From: UBA7662 sp943369355
GTDB lineage: Bacteria; Bacteroidota; Bacteroidia; UBA7662
Direction of reading: 5' to 3'
DNA length: 64,000 bases
NCBI GenBank assembly: GCA_943369355.1
Contig: CALRMX020000001.1
Span: 310,001 to 374,000, forward strand
Made by a program: the position numbers and the translations under genes. Below, piece by piece: positions 28,725 to 37,077 of this stretch. A model generated the notes under the pieces. The model was not told the origin of the DNA. It worked only from the letters and a program-made list of their open reading frames with translations, and searched no databases. How positions within the stretch are numbered: position 1 is the stretch's first letter; every line of letters starts with the position of its first letter.

Positions 28725-29323
28725 AGTTCAATGCCATCTTTCAGCACCTTCCAAAGGGCACGTTTTTTATCAATACTTGAATTTAGAATAGCCAAAGAGT
28801 CCGCCTTAATCAACATACTTTCCTTCCAATTCTGCTTGGTGTAGAGCTCCCCTGGCAAACCTTCTATGCCAAATCCTAATATAACTGGTGTGTTAACCCA
28901 ATTGATGTGCGCATCATTCGCTTCCAAAACCACATTGGCTGGCGAAATATTTACCGCGGCAAGTATGTTTTTCAACAATGCCCTGTGTTCAGGATTCATG
29001 GTGTCTTTTGACCAGATTACCACCTTACCCTGAAAATCCTTTAGAATAGGCTTATTTAAGGGAAGAGCGATGTTCGAAGAGTCGGTATTGGATAAATCGG
29101 TATTAACTTCTTGATTGACAAAGGCTTTTTGACTTGCTTCTAGCATAGAAGAAGTAGCTGCAACAGTATCAGTATTGGCATTAGCTGAATGGTCTTGAAC
29201 ACTTAAATCAACTTTAGTGTTAAGTCCGAGTTCTGGATAAAGTTCAGCGGTGACGAATTCAGACAAAAAAATAATGTCCTCTGAAAGCTCTTTAATTTGA
29301 GTTTGAAGCACTGTGTTTGTCAT
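28721..29323 (-). CDS. Uncharacterised protein with HolD (DNA polymerase III psi)-like C-terminal half
   Basis: This 200-residue protein is not a family I recognise with confidence. The N-terminus (QIKELSEDIIFLSEFV) is helical, residues about 45-90 are Ser/Asn/Asp-rich and probably disordered, and the C-terminal half looks folded. That half shows an order resembling E. coli HolD: a hydrophobic strand with WSKD, an ALLKNILAAVNISPANVVL helix-strand unit, a G-F-G-I-E strand, and a final KKRALWKVLKDG helix. The first gene of an operon with rdgB, divergent from ilvE. Function uncertain. Confidence 0.55.
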   Translation of the reverse strand: MTNTVLQTQIKELSEDIIFLSEFVTAELYPELGLNTKVDLSVQDHSANANTDTVAATSSMLEASQKAFVNQEVNTDLSNTDSSNIALPLNKPILKDFQGKVVIWSKDTMNPEHRALLKNILAAVNISPANVVLEANDAHINWVNTPVILGFGIEGLPGELYTKQNWKESMLIKADSLAILNSSIDKKRALWKVLKDGIEL

Positions 29324-29338
29324 TGATGCGGTTTACTT

Positions 29339-29346
29339 CAAAAGTA
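29339..29346 (-). promoter_or_regulatory. Candidate -7 element for the HolD-like gene and rdgB
   Basis: On the minus strand TACTTTTG is a perfect TAnnTTTG, 15 bases before the ATG at 29323. No clear TTG lies at the proper distance upstream. Confidence 0.4.
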
Positions 29347-29360
29347 CGCGGCTCAATCCG

Positions 29361-29368
29361 TATTTTTG
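29361..29368 (+). promoter_or_regulatory. Candidate -7 element for ilvE
   Basis: TATTTTTG is a perfect TAnnTTTG on the plus strand, 20 bases before the preferred ATG at 29389. It supports that start over the upstream TTG and ATG at 29317 and 29326. Confidence 0.4.
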
Positions 29369-29388
29369 AGAATCTCCAAAATAGAAAC

Positions 29389-30447
29389 ATGATTAATAAT
29401 CTTCAGGTCAAAAAAGTTGAAAAATCGAGAATAGATTCGGTTGATTTCGAAAATATACCCTTCGGGAAAGTATTTAGTGATCACATGTTTATAGCTGATT
29501 ATTTAGATGGGAAATGGACAAATCCACGGGTCGTACCTTATGAACCCATTGCCATGAGTCCTGCGATTTCAGCATTGCACTACGGCCAATCTATCTTTGA
29601 AGGATTAAAGGCTTACAGAGACCAAGAAGGTAACCCGCAAATTTTTAGGCCTGAGGCCAATCATAAGCGTATGAATAAATCGGCCGAACGTTTGTGTATG
29701 CCAGCTATTTCTGAAAAAATGTTCATTGGTGGTTTAATTGAACTGCTAAAAATAGATCAGGAATGGATACCTCGAAACAACGATACGGCTCTTTACATCA
29801 GGCCATTTATGTTTGCCACTGATGAATACGTTGGCATTCGCCCATCGGAAAATTACAGATTCATTATTTTTAGTTGTCCTGTTGGTTCGTATTACACCTC
29901 TCCTCTGAAGGTGAAGGTAAGTGATCATTTCGTACGTGCATTTCCAAGAGGCACGGGCTACGCAAAAGTTGCTGGTAATTATGCAGCTGGGATGTTACCC
30001 TTAAAAATGGCCAGACAAGAAGGTTATGATCAACTGGTTTGGCTAGATGGGAAAGAGATGAAATATGTTGAAGAATCGGGTACGATGAATTTATTTTTCC
30101 AGATTGGTGATACATTAATTACACCGATAGCCGAAGGGACAATATTAGAAGGGATAACTAGGGACTCTATGATTCGTCTTGCAAAAGAATCAGGTTACAA
30201 AGTAGAAGTACGGAAAATTAGCATCGAAGAAGTCTTCGAGGCATACAATAAAGGCAAATTAAAAGATGCCTTTGGAACAGGTACTGCTGCTACAATCGCT
30301 CACATCTTTACGATAAACTACAAAGGATTTGATATGCAACTTCCTCCAATGGAAGAAAGGGTGATTTCAAATGACCTACGGCAACAACTCGATGCCATTA
30401 AAACCGGAAAAACGGCAGATAAATTTGGCTGGTTAGTTAAGTTATGA
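29389..30447 (+). CDS. ilvE: Branched-chain amino acid aminotransferase
   Basis: PLP enzyme for the last step of Leu, Ile and Val synthesis. The 352-residue protein belongs to the longer BCAT class: FGKVFSDHMFIADY at the start, SALHYGQSIFEGLKAYR, and the PLP-lysine region RGTGYAKVAGNYAAGM, followed by EESGTMNLFF. Upstream in-frame starts at 29317 (TTG) and 29326 (ATG) exist, but a promoter-like element lies between them and the chosen ATG. No other ilv or leu gene is adjacent. Confidence 0.93.
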   Translation: MINNLQVKKVEKSRIDSVDFENIPFGKVFSDHMFIADYLDGKWTNPRVVPYEPIAMSPAISALHYGQSIFEGLKAYRDQEGNPQIFRPEANHKRMNKSAERLCMPAISEKMFIGGLIELLKIDQEWIPRNNDTALYIRPFMFATDEYVGIRPSENYRFIIFSCPVGSYYTSPLKVKVSDHFVRAFPRGTGYAKVAGNYAAGMLPLKMARQEGYDQLVWLDGKEMKYVEESGTMNLFFQIGDTLITPIAEGTILEGITRDSMIRLAKESGYKVEVRKISIEEVFEAYNKGKLKDAFGTGTAATIAHIFTINYKGFDMQLPPMEERVISNDLRQQLDAIKTGKTADKFGWLVKL

Positions 30448-30507
30448 TGCGTATTTTACAACAAACAATACAATCTCTTCCATGCAGCTAACTAGATTTT
30501 ATTCAAT

Positions 30508-31821
30508 ATGAAATACTTAATCACTCTAATCCTACTCCAATTGACCATTATTACGTCTTTTGGTCAAAAAAAGAGAATTGAATTTGAGCAGTTTACCTTA
30601 AAAAATGGCATGCGTGTTATCCTACACCAAGATAACTCGACGCCCATCGTAGCGGTGAGCGTGCTATATCATGTAGGTTCAAAAAATGAAGATCCGGGTC
30701 GCACAGGGTTCGCCCATTTTTTTGAGCATTTGCTCTTCGAAGGAAGTGAAAATATTGGTAGAGGAGAATATATGCAACTCGTTAAAGAGAATGGTGGCAC
30801 CTTAAATGCCAACACGAGTTATGATAGGACCTTCTACTATGAAATTTTGCCAAGTAACCAACTTGAACTGGCCTTGTGGATGGAATCTGAAAGGCTCCTC
30901 CATGCTAAAATTGAAAACATCGGAATTGAAACCCAAAGAGAAGTTGTCAAGGAAGAAAGAAGACAACGTTACGATAATACCCCGTATGGCTCCTTAGTTG
31001 ATGAAACTATGAAAAGGGTTTTTTTAACGCATCCATATGGTAGAAGTATTATTGGATCTATGGATCACCTCAATGCCGCACAAAGAGATGAGTTTTATGC
31101 TTTTTATAAAAAATTCTACGTTCCCAATAATGCTGTGCTTTCCATTGCAGGTGACATAAATATAAATCAAACTAAAAAGTGGATAGAACAATATTTCGGT
31201 AGCATTCCTAAAGGAACCATTCCTATAGAGAGACCCAAGGTCCTGGAGCAAGCTAAGAGTTCAGAAATAAGAGATACCGTTTACGATAATATTCAATTAC
31301 CTGCGGTAGTTCATGCCTACTCCTACCCTGCTCAAGGCACACCTGACTATTATGCGATGGATATGTTGAGCTCCTTGCTCTCCAAAGGAAATAGTTCAAG
31401 ATTTCAACGCAATATTGTAGACAAGGAGCAGAAAGCCGTTTATGTTGGGGCTTTTCCATTGGGGCTTGAAGATTATAGTGTATCCCTGATGTTTGGAATA
31501 GTAAATATGGGCATTAGTCCAGCGGAGCTCGACAAAGCAATGATTCAAGAAGTTGAAAAAACGCAAAATGAACTCATTGACGATAAAGAGTTTCAAAAAC
31601 TAAGAAATCAATTTGAAAACGATTTCGTAAACGGATATAGTTCAGTAGCCGGGGTAGCCGAAAACCTTGCCAATTATTTAGTTTACTACGGAGATGCAAA
31701 CCTAATCAATACCGAATTGAGCCGTTACATGAGCGTAACCAAAGAAGACATACAACGTGTTGCAAAAAAATACCTCATTCCTGCCAACAGAGTAGCCTTA
31801 CATTATCTTCCTAAGCCCTAA
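30508..31821 (+). CDS. M16-family zinc peptidase, catalytic member
   Basis: A signal peptide (to about residue 19, ending SFGQ) precedes a two-lobe M16 fold. The inverted zinc motif HFFEH is intact with His70, Glu73 and His74, followed by the acidic region WMESERL and EVVKEERRQRYDN that supplies the third ligand. The 437-residue length is that of one M16 peptidase subunit. It lies 4 bases upstream of a non-catalytic M16 gene, the usual processing-peptidase-like pair, acting in the periplasm. Confidence 0.92.
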   Translation: MKYLITLILLQLTIITSFGQKKRIEFEQFTLKNGMRVILHQDNSTPIVAVSVLYHVGSKNEDPGRTGFAHFFEHLLFEGSENIGRGEYMQLVKENGGTLNANTSYDRTFYYEILPSNQLELALWMESERLLHAKIENIGIETQREVVKEERRQRYDNTPYGSLVDETMKRVFLTHPYGRSIIGSMDHLNAAQRDEFYAFYKKFYVPNNAVLSIAGDININQTKKWIEQYFGSIPKGTIPIERPKVLEQAKSSEIRDTVYDNIQLPAVVHAYSYPAQGTPDYYAMDMLSSLLSKGNSSRFQRNIVDKEQKAVYVGAFPLGLEDYSVSLMFGIVNMGISPAELDKAMIQEVEKTQNELIDDKEFQKLRNQFENDFVNGYSSVAGVAENLANYLVYYGDANLINTELSRYMSVTKEDIQRVAKKYLIPANRVALHYLPKP

Positions 31822-31825
31822 GACC

Positions 31826-33913
31826 ATGAGAAATTCAATTATAGTCGCACTACTTTTATTTATATCGGGCTATTCGAATGGCCAATCTATAGATAGATCG
31901 AAGAAACCAGTTGCAGGTCCAGCACCAGTAATTCAATTAAAGGATTCTAAGATTTTCACGCTACCCAATGGCTTAAAGGTATTTGTGGTAGAGAATAATA
32001 AACTTCCAAGGGTTAGCTTTTCTCTTGTTCTTGACAATGACCCTATTATGGAGGGCGAATCTGTTGGGTTCGTTGACATAACAGGATCTTTGATCGGCAC
32101 CGCAACAAAAACACGTTCTAAAGAGAATATCGACGAATCAATCGATTTGCTAGGTGCTACTTTTTCGTCTTCTTCCGATGGTTTTTTTGCTTCTGCGCTG
32201 AGTAAAAACAAAGAGGCATTGTTAGAAATTGTGAGTGACATCATTCTGAACCCGGTATTCAAACAAGAAGAACTTGACAAAATAAAAAAACAAACAATTT
32301 CATCGCTTCAGACCGAGAAAGACGATGCAAATGCTATAGCAAGCAAAGTCAGACGTGCCCTCCTCTTTGGGAGCAATCACCCTTACGGACAAATCACTAC
32401 TGAAAAGAGTGTAGAGAATATTCAGCTTATTCAGTGTAAAAACTACTTCGAAACGTACTTTAGACCGAATAAAGGTTACCTCGCAGTGGTAGGTGATATT
32501 ACGTTCGATGAAGCAAAAAAACTCATTGAAAAATACTTTAGTGTTTGGGAAAAAAAGGAAGTACCATCTCACAGCTATCCATCACCTAAAGCACCATCGA
32601 GTACTCGCGTAATCTTTGTGAATAAACCAGGGGCAGTTCAAACGGTAATCAATGTAGCCTACCCCGTAGAACTTAAACCAGGTTCCAACCAAGCAATCCC
32701 AGCCTCTATCCTAAATAATATTCTTGGTGGTGCTGATACCAGGTTGTTTAATAATTTGAGAGAGAAACACGGTTATACATATGGTGCATATTCTGAACTT
32801 AACTCAGATAGATTTGTAGGTTATTTCAACGCCTATGCTCAAGTGAGAAATTCAGTAACAGATAGCGCAGTTTACCAATTTTTGTTTGAGCTGCGCCGCA
32901 TTCGCACCGAAGAGATTCCAGTCGAAGAACTAAAAGGAATACAAAATTTCATGACTGGAAATTTTGCCAGATCTTTAGAAAGACCTCAAACCGTCGCCAA
33001 TTTTGCCATTAACACCGAGCGTTATTCTTTAGACAAGAACTATTACAAGTCCTATCTACAAACACTTAATGCACAACAATCAGCTGATTTAAATCGTCTG
33101 GCTAAAACTTTAATTCTACCCGACCAAGCTTACATCATTTGCGTTGGGAATAAAGATGAAGTTGCAGCAAAGCTTGCCTCTTTTTCTGGCTCAAACAAAG
33201 TGGAATTTTTCGACTTCAACGGTAAAGAAATTAAAAACCCTTCAACGCCTATTCCTTCAGATGTAACAGCTAGTTCAATAATTAAAAAATACGTTGACGC
33301 TGTAGGCGGCGAAAAGAACTGGGGAAAAATCAAAACAATAAAAATAGTAATGGGTGCTACTGTTCAAAATATGAGCATTGACCAAACTATAATAAAAAAG
33401 GCACCAAACAAATTGTTCACCGAGCTAAAACTTAATGGTGCAATGGTAATGCAGAAAACTATTTTTGATGGGGAAAAAGGAAAAGAAAGCGGCATGCAAG
33501 GTGCAAAAGATCTTTCCCAAGAAAAGCTAGAATCTGTGAAAGAAAACGCTGCAATGCTTACCGAATTGCTTTATTTGAATCCTGATCAAGGGTACTCTCT
33601 CAAAATAATATCGATTGAGAAAATTGGCGAATCAGAAGCTTATCAGATAGAAGTAGTGAGCCCGAGTGGAAATAAGACTTATCATTTTTTTGATAGAACA
33701 AGTGGTCTGAAATTGAGAGAAATGAACATTATTGAAGGTCCAACTGGTCAAGCTACTCAAATAACTGACCTTTCAGAATATAAAGAACTAAAAGGAGGAA
33801 TCAAGATACCACACAAACTATCCATCGATATGGGTGCTCAACTGATTGAAATGAATATGAAATCAGTCGAAGTGAATGTCAAAGTCGATGATAGTACTTT
33901 CAGTCTAAATTAA
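31826..33913 (+). CDS. M16-family non-catalytic subunit with extra C-terminal domain
   Basis: A signal peptide (ending SNGQ) and an M16 fold beginning FTLPNGLKVFVVEN are present, but where HxxEH should be the protein has GFVDITGSLIG, so the zinc site is lost. This is the expected partner of the upstream catalytic subunit. After the M16 part, from about residue 485 (KKYVDAVGG) to 695, there is an additional beta-rich domain resembling lipoprotein-carrier-like domains (KAPNKLFTELKLNG, KIPHKLSIDMG). A strong terminator follows. Confidence 0.87.
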   Translation: MRNSIIVALLLFISGYSNGQSIDRSKKPVAGPAPVIQLKDSKIFTLPNGLKVFVVENNKLPRVSFSLVLDNDPIMEGESVGFVDITGSLIGTATKTRSKENIDESIDLLGATFSSSSDGFFASALSKNKEALLEIVSDIILNPVFKQEELDKIKKQTISSLQTEKDDANAIASKVRRALLFGSNHPYGQITTEKSVENIQLIQCKNYFETYFRPNKGYLAVVGDITFDEAKKLIEKYFSVWEKKEVPSHSYPSPKAPSSTRVIFVNKPGAVQTVINVAYPVELKPGSNQAIPASILNNILGGADTRLFNNLREKHGYTYGAYSELNSDRFVGYFNAYAQVRNSVTDSAVYQFLFELRRIRTEEIPVEELKGIQNFMTGNFARSLERPQTVANFAINTERYSLDKNYYKSYLQTLNAQQSADLNRLAKTLILPDQAYIICVGNKDEVAAKLASFSGSNKVEFFDFNGKEIKNPSTPIPSDVTASSIIKKYVDAVGGEKNWGKIKTIKIVMGATVQNMSIDQTIIKKAPNKLFTELKLNGAMVMQKTIFDGEKGKESGMQGAKDLSQEKLESVKENAAMLTELLYLNPDQGYSLKIISIEKIGESEAYQIEVVSPSGNKTYHFFDRTSGLKLREMNIIEGPTGQATQITDLSEYKELKGGIKIPHKLSIDMGAQLIEMNMKSVEVNVKVDDSTFSLN

Positions 33914-33922
33914 ATTGGCTCC

Positions 33923-33957
33923 AAAAAAAAGGTGCACTACGAAGTGCACCTTTTTTT
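33923..33957. terminator. Bidirectional intrinsic terminator between the M16 pair and the thioesterase
   Basis: An 8-bp stem GGTGCACT / AGTGCACC (33931-33938, 33943-33950) with loop ACGA is flanked by eight A and seven T. It ends in the stop codon of the convergent thioesterase gene. Confidence 0.9.
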
Positions 33958-34480
33958 ATTCCGGCATAAATAACGATTTCAATTCAGTTGCTTCATCCGG
34001 CTTCATTCTGCCAGCTAATATCAACCGTAACTGTCTCCTACGCAAGGCACCTTCAAATAACCTTTTATCAGCATCTGTTTGAGGTACGATTTCAGGAACA
34101 TTTATCGGGTTACCCAATTGATCAACTGCAACAAACGTAAAATACGCTTCGTTGCATTTGTATTTATGCCCGGCAGGTATGTTCTCGGCCGATACTTCCA
34201 AATGTACTTCCATTGAGCTGTTAAACGATCTTGTCACTTTAGCCTCAAGAGTTACGACATCACCCAACTTGATGGCCTTTCGAAAAGACACATTATCGAC
34301 ACTTGCCGTTACCACAATTCGATTGGAGTGTTTCTGTGCGGCAATTGCAGCACAAATATCCATCCAATGGAGAAGTTTACCTCCCATCAAGTTGTTTAGT
34401 GTATTCGTATCATTGGGAAGGATGAGCTCATTCATGACCGTGTAAGAATCATGAGGCACTTTAGATTTGATATTAGCCAT
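33956..34480 (-). CDS. Acyl-CoA thioesterase, hotdog fold (YciA/ACOT type)
   Basis: The 174-residue protein shows the hotdog acyl-CoA hydrolase pattern: N-terminal NDTNTLNNLMGGKLLHWMD, with the conserved Asn/Asp near residues 26-42, then VSFRKAIKLGDVVTLEA and a tyrosine-rich strand NEAYFTFVAVD. These hydrolyse fatty acyl-CoA to free acid and CoA in the cytoplasm. It is a single gene ending inside a bidirectional terminator. Substrate chain length cannot be predicted. Confidence 0.87.
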   Translation of the reverse strand: MANIKSKVPHDSYTVMNELILPNDTNTLNNLMGGKLLHWMDICAAIAAQKHSNRIVVTASVDNVSFRKAIKLGDVVTLEAKVTRSFNSSMEVHLEVSAENIPAGHKYKCNEAYFTFVAVDQLGNPINVPEIVPQTDADKRLFEGALRRRQLRLILAGRMKPDEATELKSLFMPE

Positions 34481-34510
34481 GTTAATATTGGTAACTAGTT
34501 TCAGAAAAAC

Positions 34511-36313
34511 CTATTTCTGAATGATAAACTTTTTGTATGTCTGAATTCCTTGCTGACCTTCGAATTTCATTAAGTAAATACCATTACTCAAGCTAGAAAC
34601 ATTCAGAATGGCGTTTTTATCCGAAGCCACTCCTTTTAATAGAACATGCCCAGTTAGCGAGTATACGGTCCAATTTATATTGAAATCTTCAAAATCAAGC
34701 ATGACAACGTCCGACGCTGGATTAGGGTATAATTTTACCTGTAACGGCTTTATATTCTGAACTGATGTTGGCCATCTCAATGCTTTACCAACTACAGGTC
34801 TTATCATCCAAGCACCACTTATGGTAGAGGCATTCCAAAACCCATCTACATTATAAAACATTTTACTATTCGCATTATTAGATCTATCTAAGCCAATATT
34901 TAGCAATTTGTTAGTGCCTTGCTGCCAACCCACATAAAAACTGTCAGATACTGCTATTGGTGACTCTAAAGCATAATAGACGAATCTCTCAAGACTATCA
35001 GAATATTCAGGAGATAGTAAAGGTTGATCTACAAGCAGTATTTCACTACCGCCAAGCTGCCCCTCTGGAAGGTATTGCCAAACCCTCAAGTTGAATAACT
35101 CATTGGACACTCTTTCACTACTTTCAACGAAATACATCCAAATACCGCGAAGCGTATCTGGCTCACTTAACCTGAACTTGTATGCTATTTGTCCTGCCAA
35201 GACATTTAATCCATACCCATTCTCTGCCGTTCCGTCATCGTATGCGTAATGGTTCCATAAGTTAGTTATTCTTCTCACAGTGTCGTTCAAAGAAAGAGCA
35301 TCGGGAGTGGTATTTAGTCGGTATTCTAGCTGAATAGAAAAAGAGTCGGTAGTTGGATATGAGATACCAAAGGCCGGTGATTCGAATAAAAAAGTAGAAT
35401 TGGCAGGAAAAGTGATGCTAAAAGGGACGCTATTAAAAATCGTGGACTGATTCGCTATATCCTTAGCGCTAAAGCTAAAACTTGTGTTCTTCGCACTGTT
35501 CAGGTTTACAGCACGTGCACTGTGCAATAAACGTTTAAAAAGACTAGTATCAGCAAGATATTGGCTATATGGCATTTCTTGATACTCATTCAATAGTGTA
35601 GTTGGTTTATCTCTGAATGCTACATCATTGATAGTGGTATCAAGCAAGGATCTGTTTTCATTGAGAAATACATAATCTACGTGCCAAAGATCAACCAAAC
35701 CTGTCAGTGACGCATAATTAATCATCCGAAATCTAAAACCGGCATGTAACCAATTCAACTGATTTATTGGAAGCATAACCAAACGAAAAGTGTCTAATTG
35801 TCCACCATTTCGTTTGTATACAGTTTGCCATTGAGCAGCGCTATCAAAAAATTGAACTACAAAAGAATCTCGCAATTCTGGGGCATCGCCATTTCCTTGC
35901 GGCTGAATCCAAAAACTTAAATAAAGCGAATCAGAAAGTAACTTTCCAGCGAGATTAATTGCTTGTGACGTCAGTTCATCTGCTTTACCATAAGCGGTAG
36001 GGCTGCTATTGTCGTACGCTCTTCCTTGAGCATTTAATCCGTCGAATGTAGCTACTCCTAGCGTTACAGGATGAAACGCTAAATCTCGATTTACATACAC
36101 ACTTCGATCCGTCCATTTAGCAATGTCTGGTTGTAAGAAGGAATTTGAAAAATCATCGACAAATGGCAATCCTAAAGTATCCAAATTAGTCACTCTAAGC
36201 TGAGCATTAGCCGTTTTTAGCTTCTTATTCAGAACTGGATTGGTTACTACTTCTTGTGCAAGCCCAAATGAGACTTGAACGAATAAATAAACGATAACGA
36301 ATAAGTACTTCAT
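34511..36313 (-). CDS. T9SS-exported protein with type A sorting domain
   Basis: A 600-residue secreted protein with a signal peptide (to about FGLAQ) and a C-terminal type IX secretion sorting domain of about 75 residues: LYPNPASDVVMLDF, then TVYSLTGHVLL, SLSNGIYLMKF and the basic end YKKFIIQK. The central part (about residues 30-500) is rich in beta strands and resembles no enzyme I recognise. Its start overlaps the PASTA gene by 4 bases, so this surface protein is encoded with peptidoglycan genes. Confidence 0.88.
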   Translation of the reverse strand: MKYLFVIVYLFVQVSFGLAQEVVTNPVLNKKLKTANAQLRVTNLDTLGLPFVDDFSNSFLQPDIAKWTDRSVYVNRDLAFHPVTLGVATFDGLNAQGRAYDNSSPTAYGKADELTSQAINLAGKLLSDSLYLSFWIQPQGNGDAPELRDSFVVQFFDSAAQWQTVYKRNGGQLDTFRLVMLPINQLNWLHAGFRFRMINYASLTGLVDLWHVDYVFLNENRSLLDTTINDVAFRDKPTTLLNEYQEMPYSQYLADTSLFKRLLHSARAVNLNSAKNTSFSFSAKDIANQSTIFNSVPFSITFPANSTFLFESPAFGISYPTTDSFSIQLEYRLNTTPDALSLNDTVRRITNLWNHYAYDDGTAENGYGLNVLAGQIAYKFRLSEPDTLRGIWMYFVESSERVSNELFNLRVWQYLPEGQLGGSEILLVDQPLLSPEYSDSLERFVYYALESPIAVSDSFYVGWQQGTNKLLNIGLDRSNNANSKMFYNVDGFWNASTISGAWMIRPVVGKALRWPTSVQNIKPLQVKLYPNPASDVVMLDFEDFNINWTVYSLTGHVLLKGVASDKNAILNVSSLSNGIYLMKFEGQQGIQTYKKFIIQK

Positions 36314-37077
36314 TCTATCGATTCAGCAACCCAAATATCAATGTAGGACATTGTGTTTATCATTTCACCTTCCAATGACTCCGGAAATTGTCGAGTAACC
36401 AACGCCTTACTGGTATCCGTTATTGTTTTATCGTATGCTATTCGTCCCAAATAAAGAGCCGACTCGCTTAAATAAAATCTTGCCTCTTCTATAGTCAAAC
36501 CTAAAAGATTAGGGATAGGAACGAGTGAATCAACATTATAAATTCCAACTACCAAATCAATACTGCTTCCCCTTGGTAATTCCTTTCCTGCATAAATCTT
36601 ATTTCCGCCTATTTGCATTTCTAGTACAACATTGTTGGCTATGTCAGGACGCATGATAAGTTGACCTAGATTCAATCCGGCGTTTTTCAGGTCAATAGTC
36701 GCTTTTCTCAAGGATAAATCAATCAGTTCGGGCAGTTTAACTTTAGGTGTATTTGATGAAGTTATAGAAAGGTAGATAGTTCGGTTACGTTTTACTTTAC
36801 TTCCTGGTTTTGGATCTTGTTCATACACCAAGCCAGGCTGCTTACCAGAGATGTATGTAGAATCAACTATAGCGTATCTGAGCTCCTTTTCAGCAACTAG
36901 TTGTTCAAGTTGATCTACATGTAGGTCACTCAAGTCAGGTACTTCAATCTCTTCACCATGTTGCGTAAATACACTCAGGTATTGCATCAGTGCAATGGCA
37001 ACACCAAAAAAAATAAGCACACTGAGGAAAACATGTTTCCAAAATGATTTAGCGAATATAAATTCGAACGATTTCAA
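36310..37077 (-). CDS. Membrane-anchored PASTA domain protein
   Basis: One N-terminal membrane helix (about residues 12-33) is followed by three PASTA repeats starting near residues 42, 112 and 186: the markers EIEVPDLSDL, KVKLPELIDLSLRKA and VPIPNLLGLTIEEA. PASTA domains bind peptidoglycan or beta-lactam-like ligands, usually on Ser/Thr kinases or PBPs, but no kinase or transpeptidase domain is attached here. It overlaps the ligase gene and the T9SS cargo gene by 4 bases each, giving a three-gene operon. Confidence 0.88.
   Translation of the reverse strand: MKSFEFIFAKSFWKHVFLSVLIFFGVAIALMQYLSVFTQHGEEIEVPDLSDLHVDQLEQLVAEKELRYAIVDSTYISGKQPGLVYEQDPKPGSKVKRNRTIYLSITSSNTPKVKLPELIDLSLRKATIDLKNAGLNLGQLIMRPDIANNVVLEMQIGGNKIYAGKELPRGSSIDLVVGIYNVDSLVPIPNLLGLTIEEARFYLSESALYLGRIAYDKTITDTSKALVTRQFPESLEGEMINTMSYIDIWVAESIE

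Noticed and set aside
31826..33913. Loss of HxxEH read as a decayed pseudogene
   Set aside because: The gene is full length with no stop or frameshift, and a non-catalytic partner next to a catalytic M16 is normal.
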